Part shown: piece by piece, positions 9,031 through 19,000 of the stretch
How the letters are laid out: every line of letters begins with the position of its first letter
How positions within the stretch are numbered: position 1 is the stretch's first letter
Assembly (NCBI GenBank): GCA_020635955.1
Contig: JACJYW010000003.1
Coordinates: 1-64,000, forward strand
Length of the DNA stretch: 64,000 nucleotides
Reading direction: 5' to 3'
From: Crocinitomicaceae bacterium
Lineage (GTDB): Bacteria; Bacteroidota; Bacteroidia; Flavobacteriales_D; Crocinitomicaceae
Notes under the pieces: model-generated
Told to the model about the DNA's origin: nothing
What the model saw: only the letters and a program-made list of their open reading frames with translations
Databases searched by the model: none
Made by a program: the position numbers and the translations under genes

Positions 9031-11760
9031 ATGAAAGTAGCCTACATCAATAACGAACCATTCGAAATTAAGGAGGGAGAAACAATACTGAATTTCCTGA
9101 AAAGGAATCATTCTGAAAAGGTTCCTACACTTTGTGATGCTCCAAATCTTGATCCTTTTGGATCTTGTAGAGTTTGTAGTGTTGATGTGGCATTGGAAGC
9201 TGATGGCAAGACAAAAACCATGGCCTCTTGTCACACTCCAGTGATGGAAGGTCAGTTCATTTATCCTGAGTCAGATAACATTCAGAAACTCAGAAAGAAT
9301 ATTATAGAGTTGGTCTTAACGGATCACCCATTGGATTGTTTGACCTGTGAGGTAAACGGAAACTGTGAATTGCAGGATGTTGCAGCCGAAGTTGGTATTC
9401 GTAAAGTACGATATGAAGCTGGAGCCAATCATCTGGATAAAACAAAAGACCTTTCCCACCCTTATATGACCTCTGACTTTTCTAAATGCATCAATTGCTA
9501 TAGATGTGTCAGAGCTTGTGATGAAGTACAGGGAGAATTTGTATTGAATATGGCTGGAAGAGGATTTGATAGCCATATCATCAAAGGATTTGATCAATCA
9601 TTTATGGAATCAGATTGTGTGAGTTGTGGTGCATGTGCGCAGGCCTGCCCTACTTCCGCTATTTCTGATGTCTTCCAATCAAAAGCAGTTAAAACATCTG
9701 AAGTTACCAGAACGGTTTGTACCTATTGTGGTGTTGGATGTAATTTGAATGTTTCTACCAGAAATGGAGAAATATTATCTATTCAGGCCCCTTATGATGC
9801 AGAATCAAATGGTGGACACACCTGTTTAAAAGGAAGATATGCCTTTAAATTCTATAATCACCCGGATAGATTAAGATCACCGTTGATCAAACAAGCAAAT
9901 GGTGAATTCAAAGAAGTAAGCTGGGATGAAGCATATGATCATATCGTTTCTGAGTTCAGAAGAATAATGAAAGACAATGGCCCTGATGCTATTGCCGGAA
10001 TTTCATCTGCCAGAACACCAAATGAAGAAAACTACTTGATGCAAAAATTGATGCGCGCGGTAGTTGGGACAAATAATATTGATTGCTGTGCTCGTGTTTG
10101 CCACTCTCCAACTGCATTAGGAATGCAACGAGCGTTTGGAACAGGTGCAGCTACCAATTCAATTGAAGATCTGCAATACACTGATTGTATTTTGGTGATT
10201 GGTGCTAATCCAACAGCAGCTCACCCTGTTACCGGAGCTAAGATCAAGCAAAGAATGATGAAGAATGTTACGGGAATCGTGATCGACCCTCGTAAAATTG
10301 AATTGGCAAAATACGCTAAATATCATCTTCAATTAAAGCCAGGCACTAACGTAGCCTTGCTAAATATGATGTTGTATTACATCATTTCTGAAGGTGTTGA
10401 AGACAAAGAATTCATTGCGAGCAGATGTGAAGGATACGAAGAAATGAAAGCTGAGATCCTTAAGCTGGACATCAATGAGCTGGAAAAAATAACAGGTGTA
10501 GATAAAAATTTAGTTCGCGAAGCTAGTATTGCTTATGCTACAGCGAAAGCGGCAATGGAATTCCATGGATTGGGTGTTACTGAGCAAATGCAGGGAACCT
10601 TTACAGTACAGTTAATTGCTGACCTGGCCATGATCACAGGAAATATTGGTAAAAAAGGAGCAGGTGTTAACCCTCTTCGTGGTCAAAACAATGTTCAGGG
10701 AGCAGCAGACATGGGTGCTCAACCACATCAGGGTGCCGGATATTTGGATGTAACAAATCCGGACGTAAATGCCAAGTACAAAGCGTTCTATGGATCGGAT
10801 GTAGTTCCTTCTGAAATAGGCTATAAGATCCCGGAAATGTTTGAAGCTGCTATTGAAGGCAAATTAAAAGCATTATGGATCATTGGAGAGGATGTTGTTC
10901 AAACAGATCCTAATACATTAAAAGTAATGAAAGCTATGGATAGCCTTGAATTGTTAGTTGTTCAGGAGCTTTTCATGACTGAAACGGCGAAACATGCTAC
11001 TGTTGTTCTTCCGGGTGCTTCGTTCCTTGAAAAAGACGGAACATTCACGAATGGTGAAAGAAGAATTCAACGTGTAAATAAAGTGGTTGAACCTCTTGAA
11101 GGAACAAAAACGGACGGTCAGATCATCATTGATGTGATGAACAGATTAGGTTATAAACAAGCTGATTATACTGCTGAAGGTGTGCTTCAGGAAGTTTCTC
11201 AGATCGTTCCTTTCTTCAGAGGAGTTGTTTGGGATGAATTGGGTGAAAATGGTAAACAATGGCCAGTAGCTGCAGATGGTTCTGATACACCAATGTTACA
11301 TATCACTGAATTTAAACGTGGTAAAGGTAAATTCACCTTCAAAGAATATGAAGAGTCTCATGAAGTGGCGGCACATGGTAAAGATTATCCGTATATCATA
11401 ACCACTAACCGTGAACTGGAGCATTATAACTGTGGTGCAATGACCAGAAGAACAGGGAACGTAGAGATATTAAAAGAAGACGTGTTAATGATCCATCCGG
11501 ATGATGCTATTGCAAATGGCATAGCTGATGGAGATATGGTTTGCGTAGAATCTCCTAGAGGTAAGGTGGATATCAAAGCCTATGTAACAGATGAAATGAA
11601 ACCTGGAATATTAAGTTCAACCTTCCATTTCCCTGAGATCATGTTAAACGTGATCACATCAGATGAACACTGTTCTGAATCACTGTGTCCAGAATATAAA
11701 GTGGTTTCATGTAGAATTCGAAAAAGTAAAGGAAAACATAAGATTTTAGCTGAAGCATAA
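9031..11760 (+). CDS. fdsA: NAD-dependent formate dehydrogenase, catalytic molybdenum alpha subunit
   Basis: 909-residue molybdopterin oxidoreductase that oxidises formate to CO2 and wires electrons to the flavoprotein subunit. Order of modules: N-terminal [2Fe-2S] (Cys35, 46, 49, 67); His-Cys3 [4Fe-4S] cluster (His99, Cys103, 106, 112); two ferredoxin-type clusters (CINCYRC...C at 153-163 and CVSCGAC...C at 196-206); the Mo-domain [4Fe-4S] (Cys230, 233, 237, 265); and the active site RVCHSPT with Cys357-His358, so it is the Cys and not the selenocysteine form. A C-terminal MGD-binding domain completes it. The N-terminal NuoG-like part marks the soluble FdsA type. It lies 60 bases after the asparaginase gene. 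FdhD and FdsG are not in the window. Confidence 0.9.
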   Translation: MKVAYINNEPFEIKEGETILNFLKRNHSEKVPTLCDAPNLDPFGSCRVCSVDVALEADGKTKTMASCHTPVMEGQFIYPESDNIQKLRKNIIELVLTDHPLDCLTCEVNGNCELQDVAAEVGIRKVRYEAGANHLDKTKDLSHPYMTSDFSKCINCYRCVRACDEVQGEFVLNMAGRGFDSHIIKGFDQSFMESDCVSCGACAQACPTSAISDVFQSKAVKTSEVTRTVCTYCGVGCNLNVSTRNGEILSIQAPYDAESNGGHTCLKGRYAFKFYNHPDRLRSPLIKQANGEFKEVSWDEAYDHIVSEFRRIMKDNGPDAIAGISSARTPNEENYLMQKLMRAVVGTNNIDCCARVCHSPTALGMQRAFGTGAATNSIEDLQYTDCILVIGANPTAAHPVTGAKIKQRMMKNVTGIVIDPRKIELAKYAKYHLQLKPGTNVALLNMMLYYIISEGVEDKEFIASRCEGYEEMKAEILKLDINELEKITGVDKNLVREASIAYATAKAAMEFHGLGVTEQMQGTFTVQLIADLAMITGNIGKKGAGVNPLRGQNNVQGAADMGAQPHQGAGYLDVTNPDVNAKYKAFYGSDVVPSEIGYKIPEMFEAAIEGKLKALWIIGEDVVQTDPNTLKVMKAMDSLELLVVQELFMTETAKHATVVLPGASFLEKDGTFTNGERRIQRVNKVVEPLEGTKTDGQIIIDVMNRLGYKQADYTAEGVLQEVSQIVPFFRGVVWDELGENGKQWPVAADGSDTPMLHITEFKRGKGKFTFKEYEESHEVAAHGKDYPYIITTNRELEHYNCGAMTRRTGNVEILKEDVLMIHPDDAIANGIADGDMVCVESPRGKVDIKAYVTDEMKPGILSSTFHFPEIMLNVITSDEHCSESLCPEYKVVSCRIRKSKGKHKILAEA

Positions 11761-13046
11761 TGATCAAACTGGTTCGATTCACACTTTTACTCCTTTCATT
11801 CAGTAGTTTTGGACAGACAATTCAATATGATCCACTTGCTGTACATGAGTTAAAAGGAAAGATCGTTCGATCATTTACCACATCTGCATTTTCTGAAGAT
11901 CAGCTTTTTGTTGGATTAAAAGGATCAGCTGGTGAGGCAAAAGTCTATGTTTCTAATGATAATGGAAGTACCTGGGATGTTTTAAATGGTGGGGACGCAT
12001 TATGTCCAGAATGCTCTGAAGTTCAATCGCTTTGTGTACCAGATGCAAACACAATTTTTGCAGGAACTGCCGGTCATGGTATGTTCATTTCAAAAGATAA
12101 AGGAAAATCCTTCAAAGAAGTAAAAAGCTGTACATCAACAGATATTCGCTCTATCATTCAAACCGGTTCGGGCAGATTATACGCTTCAACCGGTGGAGAT
12201 GGGATCTTAATTTCAGATGACAATGGTAAAAAGTGGAATTCTATTCATGATCCTTCACTTAACCAAACCCTTATATCAAACCAATTGAGAACTTATCCGG
12301 GTTCAAAAAGCATCATATTTGCTGTAACGGAAAAGAATGGTGTTTATAGAAGCATTGATGCAGGAGAAACCTGGAAACAAATGCTGGTTGAAGAAGGAAT
12401 AACAATTTTGGATATTGCTTTTGTTGAGAATGAAGTGTATGCCATTGGAAATGATGAGACCACTAGCTATTTATTCCAATCATTTTTAGGGGATAAAAAA
12501 TGGAGCAAACACAAACTGAATATTGACTCCAAAGTAAATTGTATGCATATTGTCAGATCTTTCAAAGATCATCACTTTTTATTTGGATCATGTAGCACAG
12601 GAATGTACAAGAGCTATGCTATTGAAAATGATATCTCAGGTTACAAATGCATTGAACTGCAAAAAGATGATACCGTAGGTGTAGCCCATGTTTACTCTAA
12701 CAAAAAGAGAATTTTTAATTTCAGTTGGGGAGATGGGATCAAGATCATTGATCGTGAAGAAGAGTGTGAAGTACACATGCAATCACTTCTTTTTGCTTCA
12801 AGATCAGCCGAATCAACCTGGGGTGTGAACACGAATTGCGAATTGGATTATTTCTATTTCAGATTGTATGATAAGTGGGGCGAAATGATCTATGAAAAAG
12901 AAGGCAGCATCAAAGAAGTTAATGAAGAATTAAAAGCCAAAATGGCTGAGTTTAAAAGAGAGACACATATCTACTGGATAAAATTCTCTTTTATAAATGA
13001 CAATAAAACGCTTGATCTAAAAGGTCATGTGGAGATAAAAGATTGA
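11760..13046 (+). CDS. Secreted Asp-box beta-propeller protein with T9SS type B (CHU_C-like) C terminus
   Basis: The 428-residue protein has a signal peptide (MIKLVRFTLLLLSFSSFGQ) and repeated Asp-box motifs of the sialidase/BNR type: SNDNGSTW, SKDKGKSF, SDDNGKKW and SIDAGETW. These usually fold as a beta-propeller. The last ~80 residues (FRLYDKWGEMIYEKEG ... THIYWIKFSF ... LKGHVEI) resemble the gliding-motility-associated C-terminal domain, a T9SS type B targeting signal. It is probably cell-surface or secreted; no enzymatic residues are recognised. The ATG shares its A with the fdsA stop (TAATG), implying translational coupling to a cytoplasmic enzyme, which is odd for an exported protein. 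Confidence 0.75.
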   Translation: MIKLVRFTLLLLSFSSFGQTIQYDPLAVHELKGKIVRSFTTSAFSEDQLFVGLKGSAGEAKVYVSNDNGSTWDVLNGGDALCPECSEVQSLCVPDANTIFAGTAGHGMFISKDKGKSFKEVKSCTSTDIRSIIQTGSGRLYASTGGDGILISDDNGKKWNSIHDPSLNQTLISNQLRTYPGSKSIIFAVTEKNGVYRSIDAGETWKQMLVEEGITILDIAFVENEVYAIGNDETTSYLFQSFLGDKKWSKHKLNIDSKVNCMHIVRSFKDHHFLFGSCSTGMYKSYAIENDISGYKCIELQKDDTVGVAHVYSNKKRIFNFSWGDGIKIIDREEECEVHMQSLLFASRSAESTWGVNTNCELDYFYFRLYDKWGEMIYEKEGSIKEVNEELKAKMAEFKRETHIYWIKFSFINDNKTLDLKGHVEIKD

Positions 13047-13052
13047 TGAAGA

Positions 13053-14306
13053 ATGACCTTTGAGGAGTTAAATTTAAATGAGCAATTACTTGAAGCTCTT
13101 TCATATATGGGATTCACAGATGCTACTCCTATTCAGGAAATGGCAATTCCGGAGATCCTAAAGGGAAAAGATATTCTGGCTTGTGCACAAACCGGAACCG
13201 GTAAAACAGCTGCTTTCGTACTTCCAATTCTGAATAAGCTAGTTAACAAATCAGATAATTCAATTGATACATTGGTGGTTGTACCCACAAGAGAATTGGC
13301 CATTCAGATTGAACAGCAAATTCAAGGACTTGCATACTTTGTTAGTGTAGGTTCACAAACCGTTTACGGTGGTGGTGATGGTAAGGATTGGGAAATCCAG
13401 AAGGAAGCTTTAAAGCATGGAACTGACATCATAGTTGCAACACCGGGTAAATTGCTTTCTCATTTAAAATTGGGATACGTCAACTTCAAACACATCAAGC
13501 ATTTGGTTTTAGATGAAGCCGACAGAATGATGGACATGGGATTCATTGATGATCTTAAGAACATCATCTCTTATTTACCAAAAAACCATCAAACGCTAAT
13601 GTTTAGTGCAACAATGCCTGAAGCGATCAGGCAATTAGCTAAACGAATTACCAATGATCCGGTTGAGATCTCACTGGGAATATCCAAACCGGCTGAGGGA
13701 GTTGATCAAAAAGTTTATCTGGCCTTTGATGAACAAAAACAAGCTCTCCTCCACTCTATTTTGAAAGACAAGGTTGATTATGACAGTATAATTGTGTTCA
13801 CATCAACAAAGAACAAAGTCTCAGGTATTGTAAAAGGTTTGCGAAATGCGGGATTTAATGCACAAGGCATCTCATCAAATCTGGAACAGGATAAACGTGA
13901 AGAAGTTTTGCTGGGATTTAGATCTAAACGAATCAGAATTCTTGTGGCAACAGATGTAATGAGCCGTGGTATTGATATCAAAGAGATCAACATGGTGATC
14001 AACTATGATGTTCCGGGAGATGCTGAAGATTATGTTCACAGGGTGGGTAGAACTGCTCGTGCCAATACTAAGGGAGAGGCCTATACTATTGTGAATCCGC
14101 ATGACATGCAAAGATTTGCTCGAATAGAGCGATTGATCGGTTATGAATTGGAAAAACTTGCTCCACCGGCTGAATTAGGGGAAGGGCCTGAATGGAAAGT
14201 ACCGGAGCGAAAAAAGAAAAAGAAATTCTCAAAAAAGAAGAATTTTAAGAAGAAAAACAACAGTCAGCCAAAAAAGGACAATAACCAGCAAAATCCTAAC
14301 AAATAA
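13053..14306 (+). CDS. DEAD-box ATP-dependent RNA helicase, RhlE-like
   Basis: 417-residue RNA helicase with a Q-motif (GFTDATPIQEMAIP), Walker A AQTGTGKT, PTRELA, DEADRMMDMGF, SATMP, and motif VI HRVGRTAR. The core is followed by a short Lys-rich basic tail (about residues 388-417) typical of RhlE-type proteins that act on structured RNA or ribosome assembly. It lies six bases after the propeller gene and is the last gene of the run that begins at 5086. Whether it belongs functionally to that run or only shares read-through cannot be told. Confidence 0.92.
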   Translation: MTFEELNLNEQLLEALSYMGFTDATPIQEMAIPEILKGKDILACAQTGTGKTAAFVLPILNKLVNKSDNSIDTLVVVPTRELAIQIEQQIQGLAYFVSVGSQTVYGGGDGKDWEIQKEALKHGTDIIVATPGKLLSHLKLGYVNFKHIKHLVLDEADRMMDMGFIDDLKNIISYLPKNHQTLMFSATMPEAIRQLAKRITNDPVEISLGISKPAEGVDQKVYLAFDEQKQALLHSILKDKVDYDSIIVFTSTKNKVSGIVKGLRNAGFNAQGISSNLEQDKREEVLLGFRSKRIRILVATDVMSRGIDIKEINMVINYDVPGDAEDYVHRVGRTARANTKGEAYTIVNPHDMQRFARIERLIGYELEKLAPPAELGEGPEWKVPERKKKKKFSKKKNFKKKNNSQPKKDNNQQNPNK

Positions 14307-14398
14307 TAAAATTGAAAAGTATTCATTTCTAAGCTGTTACTTTTTACAATATTCCTTGTTATTTTTACGTAGACCCATTACTGACTGAAATTCACGGC

Positions 14399-17300
14399 AT
14401 GCGTAAAATTAGTTTCATTTTTCTGATCACCCTTTTGTTTTCATTCACCTCTAATGCTCAAAAAAAGTACCAGGGACTTCTTTGGGAAATTACCGGCAAT
14501 GGAATATCTGAGCCGAGTTACCTCTATGGCACCATGCACGTTTCCAATAAATTGGCCTTTAATGTGAGTGATTCATTCTATTACTGTCTGGATCGTGTAA
14601 AAGGTGTTGGATTGGAATCTTCACCTGAAACATGGCTGCAGGAATTCAGGGATATGGGATCATCCTATAATTCTGGTAATTACGGATCGGATTTTTACGA
14701 ACAGGCTTTCAATATTCGCCCTCCTCAGTCAGATGTGATCTATGATCTACTGGAGAATAAAAATGGTTTGATGAATCAGATCTTATATCGATTCAATCCC
14801 GGAAATGCTGATTATCAAGAGAACACCTATTTGGATATGTTCATTTATCAGGCCGGAGCCAAGAACAATAAACCCATTTACAGCCTTGAAACACTTGAAG
14901 AAGTAGTTGATCTTCAAATGAAATCCCTCACTCCTGATAAGGATAAAAAAAGGGACAACAGCAACAATAGTTATCTGGAAAACAACGGTCAAAAGAAATA
15001 TGTAATGTTGGAAGAGGCTTACAGAAGAGGTGATCTGGATCAAATTGATTCTCTTTCTAAATCAGATACGCCAACAGAGGTCTATCACAAATATTTCATT
15101 GTAGAACGCAATAAGAACATGGTTAGACGAATGGATTCGATCATGCATGTTCATTCATTATTTACGGGAATTGGTGCCGCTCATTTACCGGGAGAAGAAG
15201 GAGCTATTGAATTATTAAGAGATATGGGCTATACACTTCGCCCAGTTTCAACAAAATCTACCGGTAAATCTCATAAAATGAGACAAAAGTTCGAGAGTTT
15301 GTACCGTTCCATTGATTTTACCAAATCAACCTCTACAGACAATTTTATTCAGGTTCAAACTCCCGGATATCTCTATGAAATGCCAACAAGAACAAGAGGT
15401 AGAATGATGTATTTATGTGCAGAACCAGTGAACGGTGGAAATTTTAGCATCATTCGTCAATTTACTTTAGGTCCTATCTTCAAGAAAGATCCTGAATATT
15501 ATAAAACCACTTTTGATAGTTTGATCTACATAGCCACTCCGGGAGAACTGATCAAGAAAGAAGAGATCAAAGTCAATGGTCATATTGGTTTTAATATCCT
15601 CACCAAAACAAGTAAAAACAATTACGTGGCTTACAAGGTATTCTTCACTCCTACTGAGATCGTGGTGTTCAAAGGGTCTGGTATAGGTACTTATATCCAA
15701 CGTCCTGAACCACAATCCTTCTTTACTAAATTGGCTTTGGCGCCTGCCCACAGTAACTGGAATACCGTATCCCCTATTTATGGCGGCGCTAAATGGGAAA
15801 TGAAAGGATTAGTGAGTGGGCAGGATATGATAGACGGAATGAATCAACAGAAAGTGGAACCTTACTACCAATCTTATGATCAGTCAAGTGGAGCCTATTT
15901 TCAAGTACTAAGATATACCTATAACGACTTTGAATACATTGAAGAAGATTCTTTTGACCTGGCTTATCTGGGGAAAACCTATGGTGACCGATTAGGCTAT
16001 GAGTTGGTATCCACTCATTTTGAACCGAATGGAAAATATGCCTACGTTGAACAAGAATTGATGCTAAAAGAGGATAAGGAAGATCAGGTTGAAAGCTTAT
16101 CACTTAAAGTGGTTACCAAAGGCTCAACTTTTTACTTAATGGCTACTACTGCAGATGGATCAGACAAAAGAAAATTCTTTGATTCATTTGATTTCATTGC
16201 TTTTGACACGAAAAGTGAATATGAAGAATGGACCGATACCAATATGTTCTATTCAGTAAACACAGTTAAAAAAGAAAAGATCCCTAAGCTCAATAGTGGT
16301 TATGGTTCTTATGGATATTATAACAAAAATGAAGAAGACAACTCTTTTCAATCAAAATTGGAAAAGAAAATGCATCACAATGCAAAAACCGGAGAATCCA
16401 TCTATGTTATGTATAATAAATTCCATGATTATATCGGCTATGACTCACTTGAGCGTTTTTGGGAATTAAGGGTCGATCGGTTGACCTACAAAAACCAATT
16501 AATTGTAAGCCGTTATGAACGAGGTGAAGAAGATGGTGATCAAACCTTAAGCTTTTTGTTGTCAGATACTGGAAGCGCCAAAGGTGTTTTAACGAAAATG
16601 AGACTACATCACGGTGTGCTCTACACGCTTCAAACCTTGATTGATACTAATGATGCCCCTTCAGAATATGTGAGTCGCTTCTATGAATCATTTCAGCCAA
16701 AAGACACACTAATTGGGAGGGATATCTTTGAGGATAAGGCCGATCTATTCTTCGATCACATTTCAGGAGATGATAGCTTGAATCAGGTCAATGCCAAAAA
16801 ATCGATCATGTATATACATTTTGATGAAGATGATCTGGAGGATCTAATTGAAGTGTATAACGACTGTGAATTTGATGAGGAAAAAGAAGATGAGCAGAAG
16901 GAAGACATTTTAATTCGAATAGGTCACATTGACACCAAAGAAGCATATGATTTTCTGTTTGCAGTATATGATTCAAATAGTTTTAATTCAGATTATCAAT
17001 TTGTGGTTCTGAGGAGTCTATCCTATTCTGAGAAGCAGGAATCTTATGATGCTCTTAAGAAATTACTAGTGGATAATACACCGTTTACACAATCTGAAAG
17101 TAAGCTCAAATTCTTCAACTTCCTTTACGACTCATTGGAGTTAACAAAAGGATTTTTTCCAGACATGCTTGATTTGGCTCAATACGCCGATTATCAACCC
17201 TATATAATGGAATTACTTGCCTATGGATATCAAGAGGGCGTTTATGAATACAAAGATTTTGCAGCTGAAAAACGATCCATATATCGCAATGCCAATATTG

Positions 17301-18004
17301 AGTTAAAAAGATCGGTTGCGAATCAAAACGAGAAGAAAAGGAATACAAACTATTATTCTTCATCCTACAATTCTAACAAAAAAGATTACCACACATTATT
17401 CCTTGACTATTACACCCTTATGTGTGGATTCAAATTAAATGGGCAACAAGACACTGAACAGTTTTTCAAGGATGTAAAACGCATAGAGAACAAGCAGTTC
17501 ATATTAGAAGCAGAGATCATTCACCATAAATTGGGTTTACCGATTGACACTTCAAGGATCAATTCAGTTATCAATGATAGAGAATACAGGTCATGGGCAT
17601 TCAATCGTTTAGAAAAGCATGAGATGTTAGAATATTTCCCTGATCAAATCACACAAAACGATATGGCTTTTGCTTTGTTGTATGCTAGCGGATATGATGA
17701 AGAAGAAGATACAGTTGCCTTCATTAAAAAGGTTGAAGTGTTCAATGGAAAAGAATCGGGGTACATCTATTTCTACAAGAGGAAAACAGAAAAAACAAAG
17801 AACTGGATGATCGATTATGTTGGTATGTTTCCTTGTGACGAGCAAGATTTTGTAACAATAGGCTTCAAAAGCAAAAAAGGTTTGTCTGTTAAAAATGAGG
17901 ACGAGATTGAAATGACGATCGAAAAGACCATTGACATCTTTGAATTGGCCAATCGTAAACGGGTAGATTTGGATGGCTATAGTTATGGTGGATGGTTCTA
18001 TTAG
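14399..18004 (+). CDS. TraB/GumN family protein with very long C-terminal region
   Basis: 1201 residues beginning with a signal peptide (MRKISFIFLITLLFSFTSNA). Residues about 25-285 form a TraB/PrgY/GumN domain: YLYGTMHVSN near the start, GVGLESSPETW (the family Glu) and GIGAAHLPGEEGAIELLRDMGY (the family His near the end). Such domains are haem-/metal-dependent hydrolase relatives of the EreA/ChaN fold. The remaining ~900 residues are not a recognised domain. They include beta-rich segments to about residue 790 and then helical stretches (about 800-1050) that could be HEAT-like. Most GumN proteins are only about 300 residues, so this is an unusual extended form, probably periplasmic or outer-membrane-facing. 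Confidence 0.75.
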   Translation: MRKISFIFLITLLFSFTSNAQKKYQGLLWEITGNGISEPSYLYGTMHVSNKLAFNVSDSFYYCLDRVKGVGLESSPETWLQEFRDMGSSYNSGNYGSDFYEQAFNIRPPQSDVIYDLLENKNGLMNQILYRFNPGNADYQENTYLDMFIYQAGAKNNKPIYSLETLEEVVDLQMKSLTPDKDKKRDNSNNSYLENNGQKKYVMLEEAYRRGDLDQIDSLSKSDTPTEVYHKYFIVERNKNMVRRMDSIMHVHSLFTGIGAAHLPGEEGAIELLRDMGYTLRPVSTKSTGKSHKMRQKFESLYRSIDFTKSTSTDNFIQVQTPGYLYEMPTRTRGRMMYLCAEPVNGGNFSIIRQFTLGPIFKKDPEYYKTTFDSLIYIATPGELIKKEEIKVNGHIGFNILTKTSKNNYVAYKVFFTPTEIVVFKGSGIGTYIQRPEPQSFFTKLALAPAHSNWNTVSPIYGGAKWEMKGLVSGQDMIDGMNQQKVEPYYQSYDQSSGAYFQVLRYTYNDFEYIEEDSFDLAYLGKTYGDRLGYELVSTHFEPNGKYAYVEQELMLKEDKEDQVESLSLKVVTKGSTFYLMATTADGSDKRKFFDSFDFIAFDTKSEYEEWTDTNMFYSVNTVKKEKIPKLNSGYGSYGYYNKNEEDNSFQSKLEKKMHHNAKTGESIYVMYNKFHDYIGYDSLERFWELRVDRLTYKNQLIVSRYERGEEDGDQTLSFLLSDTGSAKGVLTKMRLHHGVLYTLQTLIDTNDAPSEYVSRFYESFQPKDTLIGRDIFEDKADLFFDHISGDDSLNQVNAKKSIMYIHFDEDDLEDLIEVYNDCEFDEEKEDEQKEDILIRIGHIDTKEAYDFLFAVYDSNSFNSDYQFVVLRSLSYSEKQESYDALKKLLVDNTPFTQSESKLKFFNFLYDSLELTKGFFPDMLDLAQYADYQPYIMELLAYGYQEGVYEYKDFAAEKRSIYRNANIELKRSVANQNEKKRNTNYYSSSYNSNKKDYHTLFLDYYTLMCGFKLNGQQDTEQFFKDVKRIENKQFILEAEIIHHKLGLPIDTSRINSVINDREYRSWAFNRLEKHEMLEYFPDQITQNDMAFALLYASGYDEEEDTVAFIKKVEVFNGKESGYIYFYKRKTEKTKNWMIDYVGMFPCDEQDFVTIGFKSKKGLSVKNEDEIEMTIEKTIDIFELANRKRVDLDGYSYGGWFY

Positions 18005-18016
18005 TATATTTGTTTC

Positions 18017-18283
18017 ATGCAATTATCACTAGACGAATTTATCAGACAGGAAATGACGCCAGAGCTGGCCGTTGAACATATTGGAAAGCTCAATGTGTGG
18101 AGAATGGATGGCCAAGAGGTGCATCAGGCGTTCACTAAAGAACATATCCTTTACATTGACTATGCAAAAGGCACCTTGAAGATAGAAAAGACAGATGGTG
18201 AAGGACCAACTTTACAATTTGACATACACGAGTACGAAAATAAACTTCGTGATTACGTTCATAATTCCAGAGCGCTGGATTAA
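18017..18283 (+). CDS. Small conserved-looking hypothetical protein
   Basis: An 88-residue soluble acidic protein with no signal or membrane segment. It starts with ATG 12 bases after the TraB/GumN gene and may be co-transcribed with it. The composition and the alternation of hydrophobic and charged residues look like a real folded alpha/beta domain, but I recognise no family. Its stop overlaps the end of the convergent outer-membrane protein gene by four bases. Confidence 0.6.
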   Translation: MQLSLDEFIRQEMTPELAVEHIGKLNVWRMDGQEVHQAFTKEHILYIDYAKGTLKIEKTDGEGPTLQFDIHEYENKLRDYVHNSRALD

Positions 18284-18939
18284 AATCTGAAACCTAATCC
18301 TATTGATCCTATCCAGGCATTAAATTTCGGAAGCATAAAAGTTCCCGTAACTCTCATGATCTCATTAGTAGATGTATTAATATGGTCTTCCCTAGCTCCA
18401 TTAAATGATAGTCCATACCCCGCTTCTCCTTTTAAATAAAGTTGATTCACAAAAATATATTCAGCACCGGTACCCAACATTAAGGTAAATTTTCTTGTGC
18501 GAGTTGATGTTTTCATGTCGATTGGTTCATCCCCAAGATCCATACGCCAATCAGTAATATTGTCCGGATCAAATGTCCAATATTCAGTTCCTTTATCTTG
18601 TGTATATTCATTTCGAATACTCCAAAACAGGCTCAATCCTCTAATTTTATTGAAGTAATTCATGCGATATCCAAAATCAAACACCATGGGAATCTTCCCT
18701 TTTGAAGATGATTTTGAAAAATGCTGATAACTTATTCTTGGACCAAATTGTACTTCATGACAATCATTTCCTATTGTAATAGATGGAGTAATACCATCTT
18801 GTCCTAATGAAGAAAATGTCGTTTCCATTAAGATGGATACTCTTGTCTTTACTTTCCTGTAATATTGAGCATGAACAGAAAAAGAGATAAAAATAAACAG
18901 GGTCAAGAGGGATCTGAATGTTAGGATTCTGATCTTCAT
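18280..18939 (-). CDS. Outer-membrane beta-barrel protein (hypothetical)
   Basis: A 219-residue exported protein with a signal peptide (ending near VHAQ). The mature part alternates polar and hydrophobic residues, is rich in aromatic and Gly residues and ends in GSIGLGFRF, a C-terminal beta-signal with terminal Phe. This is the pattern of small OmpW/opacity-like porin-fold barrels common in Bacteroidota. There is no specific family match. It is monocistronic, convergent with the small ORF on the + strand. Confidence 0.7.
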   Translation of the reverse strand: MKIRILTFRSLLTLFIFISFSVHAQYYRKVKTRVSILMETTFSSLGQDGITPSITIGNDCHEVQFGPRISYQHFSKSSSKGKIPMVFDFGYRMNYFNKIRGLSLFWSIRNEYTQDKGTEYWTFDPDNITDWRMDLGDEPIDMKTSTRTRKFTLMLGTGAEYIFVNQLYLKGEAGYGLSFNGAREDHINTSTNEIMRVTGTFMLPKFNAWIGSIGLGFRF

Positions 18940-19000
18940 ACAACTAAAACGAAATAAGTTCGATTAATGTTGTATGTACATGTCGATTTAAAGTAATCTC

